From NCBI GenBank assembly GCA_963575745.1, contig CAUYUJ010009459.1:1-32500 (forward strand): a stretch of DNA of 32,500 nucleotides, read 5' to 3'. Shown piece after piece: positions 25,553 to 32,500 of this stretch. The notes beneath the pieces are model-generated. The model was given only the letters and a program-made list of their open reading frames with translations, ran no database searches and was not told the origin of the DNA. Position 1 is the stretch's first letter, and each line of letters starts with the position of its first letter. This DNA is from Prorocentrum cordatum (taxonomy: Eukaryota; Sar; Dinophyceae; Prorocentrales; Prorocentraceae). The position numbers and the translations under genes are program-made.

Positions 25553-25787
25553 CAGCGTTCCAAAACTGCTACCGGCGCTGAGGCGGGAGCGAGCACTTCT
25601 TCCTCCACCTACTCCTCATGGAGCCCCTGTGATCCAGGGATCCCCCCCAGTGCTAATGGGATCGCGCCCCCCCCTCCGCGCTGGACGGGTGCGCCCGTGA
25701 GCCTCGCGGAGGCCTCGCGAATGGGACGGGTCCCGCACATCCCGCCCTGTGGTCGTGGCCCTGGAGGCGTGGCGTGGTGGAGGGTGG

Positions 25788-25802
25788 TCGTCGTCGTCGT
25801 TT

Positions 25803-25861
<59 letters not shown>

Positions 25862-25862
25862 C
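25788..25862. repeat. (CGT)n microsatellite
   Basis: About 24 CGT units with one TTT interruption. The upstream part of the open frame that enters the retroelement reads poly-Val here and is not considered genuine protein. Confidence 0.95.
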
Positions 25863-26044
25863 GCTCCCGATCCCATCTGGGGGGGGCGGCTGTGGAACCC
25901 TGGGACCCATCCCATCTGCGGGGGGGGGGGCGCCCACCTGTGGGGGACCCCGGATCATGTATGAGACTCCGCGGGCTCCACGTCCCTAAGCCAGGGTGCA
26001 GCAGCGTCCATCTCGGAGGACTGCCCTCGTCCTGCGCGCCGCCC

Positions 26045-26390
26045 TCATGCGCGCCGCCCTCCTCCTCCTCCTCCTCCTCCTCCTCCTCCTCCTCCTCCTC
26101 CTCCTCCTCCTCCTCCTCCTCCTCCCCATCCTCATCCTCATCCTTATCCTCATCCTCATCCTCATCCTCATCCTCATTCTGCTTCTCCTCCTCCTCCTTC
26201 CTCCTCCTCCTCCTCCTCCTCCTCCCTCCTCGTTCCCTTCCCACTCCTCCTCCCCCTGCTCCTCCTCCTCCCCCCTCCTTCTCCCCATCCTTCTCTCCCT
26301 CCTCCTCCCACTCCTCCTCCCCCTGCTCCTCCTCCTCCCCCCTCCTTCTCCCCATCCTTCTCTCCCTCCTCCTCCTCGTGGTGTGCGCTC
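26045..26390. repeat. (CTC)n tract bordering the LINE 5' end
   Basis: CTC repeats with an inner (CTCATC)n block (about 26126-26178) and a repeated CCTTCTCCCCATCCTTCTCT segment. The retroelement-derived sequence begins at its 3' edge. Confidence 0.93.
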
Positions 26391-26395
26391 ACCAT

Positions 26396-28645
26396 TCAGA
26401 TGCTCTTCAGGTGTGCCGTACCCTTCGAGTTGCGGGTTTCCAAGTGCGAGCACAACGTACCGCAGGCTTCCTTGGCACGGACCTAGGAGGGGGCGGTCGT
26501 CATGCTCGGGCTACGAGACGCAGGAGAGCGGACAAGCATCGGCTGATGAACACCAAGGTACGCAAATTCGCTCGTGCAGGGCGACGATATGCCATCACAT
26601 CGAAGCTGGAGCGTCTCGGAGCTCAGGCGGCTGGGCTATACGGACACCAGATACACGGCACGTACGGTGTTTACCTACGCCAGGCTCGACAGCGGCTAGG
26701 CGCTGTGGTGGCGGCCCCGTCCAAGGGTCGCTGTCTCACCACGGTCCTGGCACTACGAGCTCCGCATGACCCAGCACTCAAACTTCCAGAAGAGATGTTA
26801 CGACAATGGTTTCGAGTTTGGCAGGAGGAGCCAGGGCTTAGACGTGGAGTTTGCCGCGCGTGGAACCCCCTGGTGGAGAAGCTTCGTGCCATCCCATCAG
26901 GGCAGCGCACGCGGCACATACGTGGACCAGTTTCTGCTGTCATCACTTTGTTGTTGAATAACGGATGGGACCCAAGGTCAGCTATCGAATGGTTCAAGCC
27001 TGCAGCCGATCCACAGGACGAGTCCATCGAATGGCATTTCCCCGACTCAGCGTGGACAGGATGGCCTGATGTCGATGACCTTGGCCACCTCATTCGCGAC
27101 GTGCAGAATTCTATCCGCTCGTCTCTGTGGGAGCAGGCATCTCGACACTTTTGTGGCGGTGGCATGGAAGGCGGCATCGACTGCACGTCCTTGCGACAGC
27201 TGTACTCACAATTGCAGTCGGTCGACCGTGGAGCTCGGCTTGCAGAACTACTGGTCACTATCGCAGCTGGAAGGTACTGGACTCGTTCTCGCCGCGGGGA
27301 GTTCCTTGCGACCAAGGGCAAGCCCTTCGACACGAAGTGCCCTCGGTGCGGTGAGGCTCCAGAGACCCCATTCCATCGCATGTGGGGCTGCAGTCACAAT
27401 GTTGAAGCCGCAGCTTACAAGTGTTCAGAATGTTTGGTGGGGGAGGCCTATTCCAGCTGGGAATCCATGGAATGTTTCTGGCTCCGCGGGCTTCTCCCAT
27501 CCCATCTAGTTCAGGTTTCGCCTCCGTCGCAGGAGGAGCACTGGCAGGCATCAGGAGAGATTCTTGTGACAGGGACGTTCGGACACGGCTCGCGGGACGC
27601 CCCGATCTTTCTGTTTGGAGATGCCAGCGGCGGTGTTTTATCGGGGCACACAAGGTATCGCCGCGTGGGCGTTTCGGTTGCCTGTATCAGTTCCTTCGAA
27701 CCCCTCGAGATCGACAGCTCGATGTCTGGAGGGCTGGCAGGAGAACGGCAGTCAGTTTCTCGTGGAGAGCTTCGGGCCCTTCTCTTGACCGCTGAACATT
27801 CGTCGGGCCGAGTGGTGCACACGACGGACAATGAATATGTAGCTGAAGGATGGGCCTCAAAATTGTATCGAGAGCCCTCGGGACCAGATGCCGATCTTTG
27901 GCATCGTATTGGTGATGTTTTCGATTCCTCCAGGGACCCTGCTTCGTTTGTGGTGTTGTTCGTCAACTCACATTTGGAGGCCCGTGACGCTTTATCTGGG
28001 AAATTTCCTATGTGGATGATCTTGGGTAATGCGGTGGCTGATATACTTGCAGGGTCCGCCGCCAGTCGTGTGCAGGTCAGCGCAGAGGAGAGAGTGCGTG
28101 CTGAGCAGTGGGAGCAGAGGGTTCTACTCGTACGGCTTCGCCTACTCCGCGCCACGCTCGACACCATCGTCGCAGAGAAACGTCAGGAGCCTCTCGGGAA
28201 GAAACAACGTGAGCCACCTCCTCCCCCCCCTCCTGCCTTTTCTGCGATTCAGACTTTCACCACCTCCCATCAGTTTGACGAGACTGGTCGTAAGTGTAGT
28301 AGGTGCTCCAGCTCCGCTGCCATAGCTAGGCTTCCTGTTTGGAGGAGTACCCCGTGTTTTCATCCTGTCCACGTGCACGATGATTTTTTCAGGGTCCCGT
28401 CTGGAGTCAGGTTGCACCTAGCGGGGGGGTGGGCAGATCCCTCGCACCAACTCACCCTGCACGGCACTTTGAAGCTCTGGTTCTGTAGTCGGTGCGGGTG
28501 CTTTGCCAGTCAGATGTTGAAGGGTCTGGGACAACCGTGTCTCAAGACCACGAATTCCGCCAGGTCCGAGTATTTGTCTCGTATCGCCGCTGGCCAGTGG
28601 CCGAAGGTCCAGGGCAAGGCCAAGCAGGCGGGGCGGGCTTCGTAA
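26396..28645 (+). CDS. LINE polyprotein C-terminal fragment: zinc motif, RNase H, terminal Cys pairs
   Basis: The open frame extends upstream into CTC and CGT repeats, but recognisable protein starts here; the first Met within it is at 26546. The N-terminal part has F-L-G-T-D-L followed by a basic R-R-R-R-A-D-K-H-R region and Y-G-H-Q-I-H-G-T-Y-G, which I associate with the segment after the palm in dinoflagellate LINEs. A C-x2-C-x8-H-x4-C zinc motif begins at 27338 (C-P-R-C). The RNase H core follows: catalytic Asp at 27620 (F-G-D-A-S-G-G), Glu at 27767 (G-E-L-R-A-L-L), Asp at 27827 (T-T-D-N-E-Y-V), His at 27971 (N-S-H-L-E-A-R) and the last Asp at 28040 (N-A-V-A-D-I-L-A). All are intact. Two C-x2-C pairs (28295 and 28484) form a possible second zinc site. 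It lacks reverse transcriptase and cannot move alone; any expression is unproven. Confidence 0.8.
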   Translation, partial: SDALQVCRTLRVAGFQVRAQRTAGFLGTDLGGGGRHARATRRRRADKHRLMNTKVRKFARAGRRYAITSKLERLGAQAAGLYGHQIHGTYGVYLRQARQRLGAVVAAPSKGRCLTTVLALRAPHDPALKLPEEMLRQWFRVWQEEPGLRRGVCRAWNPLVEKLRAIPSGQRTRHIRGPVSAVITLLLNNGWDPRSAIEWFKPAADPQDESIEWHFPDSAWTGWPDVDDLGHLIRDVQNSIRSSLWEQASRHFCGGGMEGGIDCTSLRQLYSQLQSVDRGARLAELLVTIAAGRYWTRSRRGEFLATKGKPFDTKCPRCGEAPETPFHRMWGCSHNVEAAAYKCSECLVGEAYSSWESMECFWLRGLLPSHLVQVSPPSQEEHWQASGEILVTGTFGHGSRDAPIFLFGDASGGVLSGHTRYRRVGVSVACISSFEPLEIDSSMSGGLAGERQSVSRGELRALLLTAEHSSGRVVHTTDNEYVAEGWASKLYREPSGPDADLWHRIGDVFDSSRDPASFVVLFVNSHLEARDALSGKFPMWMILGNAVADILAGSAASRVQVSAEERVRAEQWEQRVLLVRLRLLRATLDTIVAEKRQEPLGKKQREPPPPPPPAFSAIQTFTTSHQFDETGRKCSRCSSSAAIARLPVWRSTPCFHPVHVHDDFFRVPSGVRLHLAGGWADPSHQLTLHGTLKLWFCSRCGCFASQMLKGLGQPCLKTTNSARSEYLSRIAAGQWPKVQGKAKQAGRAS

Positions 28646-28673
28646 ATCGTCGGATGTCGCTTCGCGATTGGGG
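28646..28673 (+). other. LINE 3' UTR with short stem-loop
   Basis: Only 28 bases separate the stop from the tail. They contain TCGCTTCGCGA, which folds as a 4-bp stem with a TTC loop, and CGTCGGATGTC, which also occurs at the R4 3' end. A stem-loop before a short tandem tail is known in some LINEs (for example eel UnaL2), where the reverse transcriptase recognises it. Confidence 0.5.
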
Positions 28674-28722
28674 TCACTCACTCACTCACTCACTCACTCA
28701 CTCACTCACTCACTCACTCACT
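28674..28722 (+). repeat. (TCAC)12 tail of the LINE
   Basis: Twelve perfect TCAC units directly after the 3' UTR, switching without gap to (CTC)n. A tetranucleotide tail at this place is best read as the LINE's 3' end in place of poly(A). Confidence 0.85.
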
Positions 28723-28780
28723 CCTCCTCCTCCTCCTCCTCCTCCTCCTCCTCCTCCTCCTCCTCCTCCTCCTCCTCCTG
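28723..28780. repeat. (CTC)n microsatellite, 3' flank of the LINE
   Basis: About 19 CTC units. Together with the tract upstream of the element, this suggests the insertion split a CTC tract. Confidence 0.93.
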
Positions 28781-28920
28781 CGCGCCGGCCTGGCCCTGCG
28801 CGCTGCGCTCCTCTGCCGACCCCCCTCGCTGCTGCCGCCTCCCTGTGCTGGAGAGGCTCGCCGCTGCCCACCCCGCCCTCGCCCTCGCAGCTTCCGTGCT
28901 GACTCGCTGCTGCCCATGCG

Positions 28921-29037
28921 AAGGAGGAGGAGGAGGAGGAGGCGGAGGAGGGGGAGGAGGAGGGGGAGGAGGAGGAGGAGGAGGAGGAGGAGGAGGAGGA
29001 GGAGGAGGAGGAGGAGGAGGAGGAGGAGCAGGAGGAG
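28921..29037. repeat. (GAG)n microsatellite
   Basis: GAG repeats of opposite sense to the CTC tract at 28723-28780, 140 bases away. The two could pair as a large inverted repeat. The interval 28781-28920 reads Cys/Leu/Ala-rich in one frame and was not called as an exon. Confidence 0.93.
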
Positions 29038-29179
29038 GCTCGAGGGGCGCGGTGCTTTGTCCACGGGCGCGAACGAAGCCCCTTGGCACGGTGGAGGAGG
29101 GAGGAGGAAGGGAGAGGGAGGGAGGGCCCCAGGACGCCCCTGGGGTCGTGAAGAGTTCGCGGCGGGGGCTTGTTGTTCC

Positions 29180-29412
29180 CGGATAGCTTGTTCAGAGCTG
29201 GTATCGGGACGATGGAAATGGGCATGGAGATGATGGGCGCGATGCCCAACAGCAGTCCCTGTTCATTTTGAGCAGGGCTCGCTGTCCGCGCCGCCGCGGA
29301 CGTTGCTCCCTGAAGACACGAAGCCCCCGGCCCAACAGCGGCGGCTGTCGGTTTTGGACAACATGCGCTGTTGGGCATTGTACCCATTTTTCCGTACCCA
29401 TTCCGGGCGTCC
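29180..29412. mobile_element. R5 hairpin element, copy 3
   Basis: The left arm contains GGGACGATGGAAATGGGCAT and GCGCGATGCCCAACAGC. The right arm reversed contains GGACGCCCGGAATGGGTACG and AAAAATGGGTACAATGCCCA. The centre GAGCAGGGCTCGCTGTCCGC and GGCGGCTGTCGGTTTTGGAC matches the other copies. Confidence 0.65.
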
Positions 29413-29567
29413 AAGTAGGAGGGCTTCGGATTAGAAGCCGGCAGCAGAGGGTAGGCCAGCTTCCTCTCCACGCCCCCCAGGCAGGCAGCCCCGCATCGCC
29501 TTGCTTGAGATTGCAGCGTGTCCCGAAGACGTTGTCCTACTCGTTACGGAAGCCTCGGGTCGTGCAA

Positions 29568-29705
29568 ATTCATGACGGGAGGTTTTTCTTGCCGTTTTCG
29601 GCTTCTTGGGGCCCTTCCCGGGCCTTCAGGCTGTCGACCGGGGATGGAAAAAGCCAGTCCAGAGGAATTGGTCGAGAACTTTGGGGGTCGACGTTCCGAG
29701 TCAGT
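29568..29705 (+). repeat. R4 dispersed repeat, plus orientation
   Basis: Blocks TCATGACGGGAGGTTTTTCT, TTTTCGGCTTCTTGGGGCCC, CCGGGCCTTCAGGCTGTCGA, CGGGGATGGAAAAAGCCAGT, GGAATTGGTCGAGAACTTTG and GGGGTCGACGTTCCGAG occur in order. The distal end is missing. Confidence 0.68.
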
Positions 29706-29800
29706 CCTGCGGTCGGGGGTCTGGGACTGCAGCCCAGTGGCACGGTGGAGGCAGGGAGGGAGGGAGCGAGGGAGGGAGGGGGGCTGAAACTGGTGCAGCG

Positions 29801-29938
29801 GCTCAGCCCGGAGCTGCTGGCATTGGCGCCTCCATCTTGCGGCCCGGCCAGCGGCGCGAATCACTGGCGCAGAGCGGCGCGCCCATCCGCTTCGGCCCTG
29901 CCCGCCGCCCGCTCCGCAGGCTCGAGGTGCACAACATG
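29801..29938 (+). CDS. Possible exon upstream of R3 copy at 29939
   Basis: Follows GGTGCAG (AG at about 29799-29800). In the frame that joins the next exon it ends I-R-F-G-P-A-R-R-P-L-R-R-L-E-V-H-N-M with GC3 codons. In another frame the first part reads R-L-S-P-E-L-L-A-L-A-P-P-S-C-G, which also looks coding, so the frame is ambiguous. It stops exactly at the R3 boundary. GTGCAC within it is a possible donor. Confidence 0.3.
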
Positions 29939-30137
29939 AGGGGAAGGAAAAATGGCAGAAACAAAAAATCTCGGAGGTCCGTGCGGATTTCTTGGATCCG
30001 CGCTTGACCCCCCTTCCCGGGCGCGCGGAGCGCGCCAGGGGCGGCGCCGGAGGCGCCGCCAGGGGGCCCCAGCGCCGATCCGTGAAGTCCGCGCGGACCC
30101 GTGAAGTCCTTATGTTTGTGCCAGTGTTCCTTCCCCT
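29939..30137. mobile_element. R3 hairpin element, copy 5 (199 bp), between two exon candidates
   Basis: The left arm is AGGGGAAGGAAAAATGGCAG, CTCGGAGGTCC, GCGGATTTCTTGGATCC. The right arm reversed is AGGGGAAGGAACACTGGCAC, ACGGGTCC and GCGGACTTCACGGATC. The core GGCGCCGGAGGCGCCGCCAG is palindromic. Flanks read GTGCACAACATG on the left and TGCACATG on the right, an imperfect direct repeat. Removing the element and one repeat restores a continuous frame (L-E-V-H-M-L-S-G). Confidence 0.78.
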
Positions 30138-30381
30138 GCACATGCTCTCTGGCGCGGACTGCGCGCCCGTGTCGCTGTCCTACCAGCTGATCGTGGCCGA
30201 CGCGCTCACCGCCGCCACGGCGCTGCTGGCCTGCCTGGCGCTCCACGCGCGCAGCGGGCGGCGGTGCTGCGGGGGGTCCGGGCGGGCGCCGCCGGGCGGC
30301 AGGCCGCTGCTCGCGGCCGCGGGGTCTTCCGACGAGGAGGGCCCGCAGCTGGGCCCTGACCCCAGGCATGCTCGTGCCGAG
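30138..30381 (+). CDS. Exon with one membrane helix and acidic tail
   Basis: GC3-rich frame from the R3 end to a possible donor GT at 30382 (GAGGTCCAG), phase 0 at the donor. The peptide reads M-L-S-G-A-D-C-A-P-V-S-L-S-Y-Q, then a hydrophobic helix (L-I-V-A-D-A-L-T-A-A-T-A-L-L-A-C-L-A-L). A basic Cys-containing segment follows (H-A-R-S-G-R-R-C-C-G), then P-L-L-A-A-A-G-S-S-D-E-E-G-P. It is a natural composition for a membrane protein with a cytosolic tail. Style and codon bias match exons A-C at 22541-23855, but a single gene would need to span the LINE, so a separate gene is also possible. R7 copy 1 starts six bases after the donor. Confidence 0.5.
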
Positions 30382-30386
30382 GTCCA

Positions 30387-30609
30387 GCAGGGGCGAAGCG
30401 TCCTGGCGTGCCCATAGGCCTGCCAAGCAATGTTCTGAGAACCCTGTGTGGTTTCCACGAGATGTTCTTAGAGCGTTCCTGGCTGGGACCGTCTTGCTTT
30501 AAGACATCGGGCTTATGTTCTGAGGACACCGTTTTTTATAAGAACATGTTTGGTTTCTAAGAACATGTCGTGATGGGCCTATAGGAAGGCCGGGACGGTC
30601 GGTCCCTGC
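30387..30609. mobile_element. R7 hairpin element, copy 1 (~58-bp TIRs)
   Basis: The left arm is GCAGGGGCGAAGCGTCCTGG, CATAGGCC, AATGTTCTGAGAACC. The right arm reversed is GCAGGGACCGACCGTCCCGG, TATAGGCC, ACATGTTCTTAGAAACC. The interior carries further TTCT(G/T)AG words. Copies 2 and 3 share this architecture. Confidence 0.75.
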
Positions 30610-30614
30610 TCAAC

Positions 30615-30810
30615 GAGGAAAACCAGACCCCCTCAAGCCATGAGAAACGCACGACGAAAGGTTTTTCAATCTCTTCGGCCCCCGGCCGGGGGCCCGCACG
30701 GGGCCTCGGGACTATCAAAAAACACGATGCAGGATGAGCAACTGGTCCTGGGGGATGGGTCGAGATCTCTGGGGGGGGGCCGACGTTGGGACAACCCATG
30801 GAGTCGGAGA
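30615..30810 (+). repeat. R4 dispersed repeat, plus orientation
   Basis: Starts CAGACCCCCTCAAGCCATGA (just after R7 copy 1). It contains CACGACGAAAGGTTTTTCAA, GGGGCCTCGGGACTATCAAA, GAGCAACTGGTCCTGGGGGA, GGGTCGAGATCTCTGGGGG and GCCGACGTTGGGAC. Confidence 0.7.
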
Positions 30811-31185
30811 GCTCGGAAATCACGACGGAATGTTTTGGGCAGTTTCTCCTGCAGTGGCGAAGCGTCCGGACTCGCCCACCCAAGAATGTGTTCTAGTAAC
30901 CTCTTCTGGTTTGCACGAGATGTGAATCGAACAGTTTGTGCCGAGACCGCCTCGTCTCAGACAGTCCTGTCTGTGTTGTAAGACTAGTTTCTTATTATTG
31001 GCCCATTCTGTTGTCCTAAGAACATGTGTTGGAGGCCTGTAGGAATGCCGGAACTGTTGGTCCCTGCCCAAGTTTTCGGCTTCTGGGGGGGGGGGGGGCC
31101 TTCGAAAACCGACTCGGGATGAAACACCGACGCCCCTGGGGAAAGGTTCCGGGCTTCAGGGGCCGCCGCATGCCTGGGACGCCTT
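30811..31185 (+). repeat. Second R4 copy, split by R7 copy 2
   Basis: The 5' part (GAAATCACGACGGAATGTTT, about 30815-30850) is interrupted at 30851. It resumes at about 31068 with CAAGTTTTCGGCTTCTGGGG, CTTCGAAAACCGACTCGGGA and GGGAAAGGTTCCGGGCTTCA. Together these give one R4 copy in correct order. Confidence 0.65.
30851..31067. mobile_element. R7 hairpin element, copy 2, inside R4
   Basis: The left end is GCAGTGGCGAAGCGTCCGGA and GAATGTGTTCTAGTAACC. The right end reversed is GCAGGGACCAACAGTTCCGG and ACATGTTCTTAGG. It interrupts an R4 copy, so R7 was mobile after R4 had spread. AGTTT lies near both junctions but a clean target duplication cannot be read. Confidence 0.72.
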
Positions 31186-31284
31186 CGTCCTTCGACGGCT
31201 CGCCGTTCGACGGCTCGTCGTTCGCCGCCCGCCCCTGGAGGGGTCTTCGGACGTTTGCGTCGGCTCCCTGTGGTGTTCAGGCGC

Positions 31285-31560
31285 GGGATGCGTTCCAGCA
31301 GCTGCGCCTCGCCGAGAGCGTGCTGGGGCTGCCAGGATCGTCCTGAGACCCGAGCTCCGACCCGAGAACCACCAGGCCCGTACCGCCACACGCCGTGGAC
31401 ACAGAACGATGGCCGGCTTCTGGGGGCCCTCGCAGGGCCTCAGGACCGTCACACATTTGCTCGGGATGAAAAGCCAGTGCTTGGGAAGAGATCCAAGCCT
31501 CTGGAGCGCCACGTGTCGAGAAGATCACGACGTCGGGTGTGGTGTGTTCGGGGGCCGCGC
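31285..31560 (+). repeat. R8+R4 composite repeat
   Basis: R8 part: CGGGATGCGTTCCAGCAGCT, GCGCCTCGCCGAGAGCGTGC, ACCCGAGAACCACCAGGCCC. R4 part: GGCCGGCTTCTGGGGGCCCT, GGGCCTCAGGACCGTCACAC, CTCGGGATGAAAAGCCAGTG, GGGAAGAGATCCAAGCCTCT, GGAGCGCCACGTGTCGAGAA, TCACGACGTCGGGTGTGG. It is the most complete composite in the window. Confidence 0.7.
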
Positions 31561-31836
31561 GGAGATGCCCAGGATGTGAGTGATGGGAGAGTCCAGGCTC
31601 TGGAGGTCGGGGGCCCAGGAGTGCCAGCGTGATCCGGGTCCTTTTTTGGCTCTACTTCGCGCCTGCACCAGAAGGAGGAGGCCTGCCTTGCTCACGCATG
31701 CGGCGCCCGACGCACAGGGTTCCGCCCATGGGGGCGACGGAAGAAGATCGGAATATGGGAAGTGGTGGGGGCGACAAAAACCCAGAACATATAGGAACAC
31801 ATCTGGGGAATCTTTTGATTCGTGTGTATTTATTCG

Positions 31837-32066
31837 TGTGTCCCAGGGCCCCTTCAGCCCCGCCCCGCCCCCGCCGCGCCCGCCAGCACGCCGTAGAGAG
31901 CGCAAGGGGGGCAGCAGGGGATGCCCAGAGGCGGCGATGACGCGCACCGGCCGAACGCCTGCCTCCCCCATCCTCCTCTATCTTTACATCTTCCTCCTCC
32001 TTCTCCTGCTCATCCTCCTCCTCCTCCACCTCCACCTCCTCCTCCTGTGTCCCAGGGCACCTTCAG
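31837..32066 (+). repeat. 21-bp direct repeat flanking a ~190-bp segment
   Basis: TGTGTCCCAGGGCCCCTTCA (31837-31856) and TGTGTCCCAGGGCACCTTCA (32046-32065) differ at one base, and both continue with G. Each contains CCCAG, a possible splice acceptor, and the second is preceded by CTC repeats. Matching direct repeats at both edges are a known sign of some recent introns. No confident exon flanks were found. Confidence 0.6.
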
Positions 32067-32248
32067 AAGAGAGAGAGCTCGCTGTGCCGACGCTCGCCCG
32101 CGTAGGCTTCCCGCGAGAGCGCAGGCCGCGCGAGGGCGCCCGCGCTGCCGGCGGGGGGCGAGCCGCGCGTGAGCGGCCCGCGTGAGTTGCGGCGTGGGGT
32201 CGCGGCGTCGTGTCGCGTAACGCCCTCGGCGTTCCGTGGCACGTGGTC

Positions 32249-32500
32249 CTCCTCCTCCTCCTCCTCCTCCTACCTCCTCCTCCTCCTCTCCTCCTCTCCT
32301 CCTCCTCTCCTCCTCCTCCTCCTCCCCCTTCTCCGCCCCCTCCTCCTCCTCCCCCTTCTCCGCCCCCTCACCATCCTCTCCTCTCCTCCTCCTCCTCCTC
32401 CCCTCCTCCTCCTCCTTCTCCCCCTCCTCCTCCTCCTCCTCCTCCTCCTCCTCCTCCTCCTCCTCCCTCCTCCTCCTCCTCCTCCTCCTCCTCCTCCTCC
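32249..32500. repeat. (CTC)n microsatellite at window end
   Basis: CTC repeats with CTCTCC and CCCCCTTCTCCGCC interruptions, continuing to the last base. Confidence 0.93.

Larger units (their letters stand above)
26391..28722 (+). mobile_element. 5'-truncated LINE-type retrotransposon with RNase H
   Basis: About 2.3 kb of a non-LTR retroelement. It keeps the C-terminal part of the polyprotein (post-palm extension, zinc motif, RNase H, terminal Cys pairs), a short 3' UTR and a (TCAC)n tail. The endonuclease and the reverse-transcriptase palm are absent, as expected for incomplete target-primed reverse transcription. (CTC)n borders both ends (26045-26390 and 28723-28780), so the insertion target was probably a CTC microsatellite. 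Any target-site duplication is hidden in it. The frame is intact over the whole kept region, so the insertion looks young. Confidence 0.8.

Noticed and set aside
25697-26395. N-terminal third of the long open frame leading into the retroelement
   Set aside because: It reads poly-Val, poly-Ser and poly-Leu from (CGT)n and (CTC)n tracts. There is no protein similarity pattern until after 26396.
31636-31665. CCTTTTTTGGCTC, resembling the end of the dinoflagellate spliced leader
   Set aside because: It lacks the CCGTAGCCAT half and the final AAG, so it cannot be called a relic leader.

Overview
The window looks like nuclear DNA of a dinoflagellate. The evidence is indirect but consistent. The DNA is very GC-rich and full of long trinucleotide microsatellites. 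There is one long recognisable protein-coding frame, the 3' part of a LINE-type retrotransposon of the kind with a fused RNase H. The other coding signal is in short GC3-rich exon-like islands separated by repeats. No bacterial operons, rRNA, CRISPR array or intact spliced leader were seen. A bloom-forming genus such as Prorocentrum is possible, but this is a guess.

Layout. 1-5.8 kb: microsatellites, two copies of a short terminal-inverted-repeat (TIR) element (family R2), copies of an abundant dispersed repeat (R4), a third hairpin family (R6) and one exon candidate. 5.6-10.5 kb: an AT-rich TIR element (R1), two exon candidates (one with a membrane helix), a 90-bp minisatellite, a TA-flanked TIR element and a ~120-bp degenerate tandem array. 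10.8-15 kb: R7, R1 and R4 copies, a short exon resembling an M20 metallopeptidase, a 500-bp (GAG)n tract, and a Cys-rich secreted-type reading frame at 14.4 kb. 15.6-20.6 kb: a dense cluster of hairpin elements (R6, R10, R1, R14, R3, R12, a tandem palindrome and a near-perfect palindrome) around one exon. 20.7-22.5 kb: (GAT)n, (GAG)n and (CTC)n. 22.5-23.9 kb: the best gene model, three phase-compatible exons encoding part of a two-helix membrane protein; the second intron is almost entirely an R3 hairpin element. 26.0-28.8 kb: a 5'-truncated LINE ending in a hairpin, a (TCAC)n tail and a (CTC)n tract. 29-32.5 kb: R5, R4, R3 and R7 elements interleaved with another membrane-protein exon pair, then a terminal (CTC)n tract.

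The main result is the set of unrelated short elements (about 130-230 bp) with long imperfect terminal inverted repeats. Six families recur in the window (R1, R2, R3, R5, R6, R7). At least five more appear once or with a single fragment (R9, R10, R12, R13, R14). Some are nested in one another. Several sit exactly where an exon stops and resumes, as expected of introners (MITE-like elements that become introns). Family names R1-R14 are local labels. Repeat boundaries and splice sites were read by eye and may be off by several bases. There is no RNA evidence.
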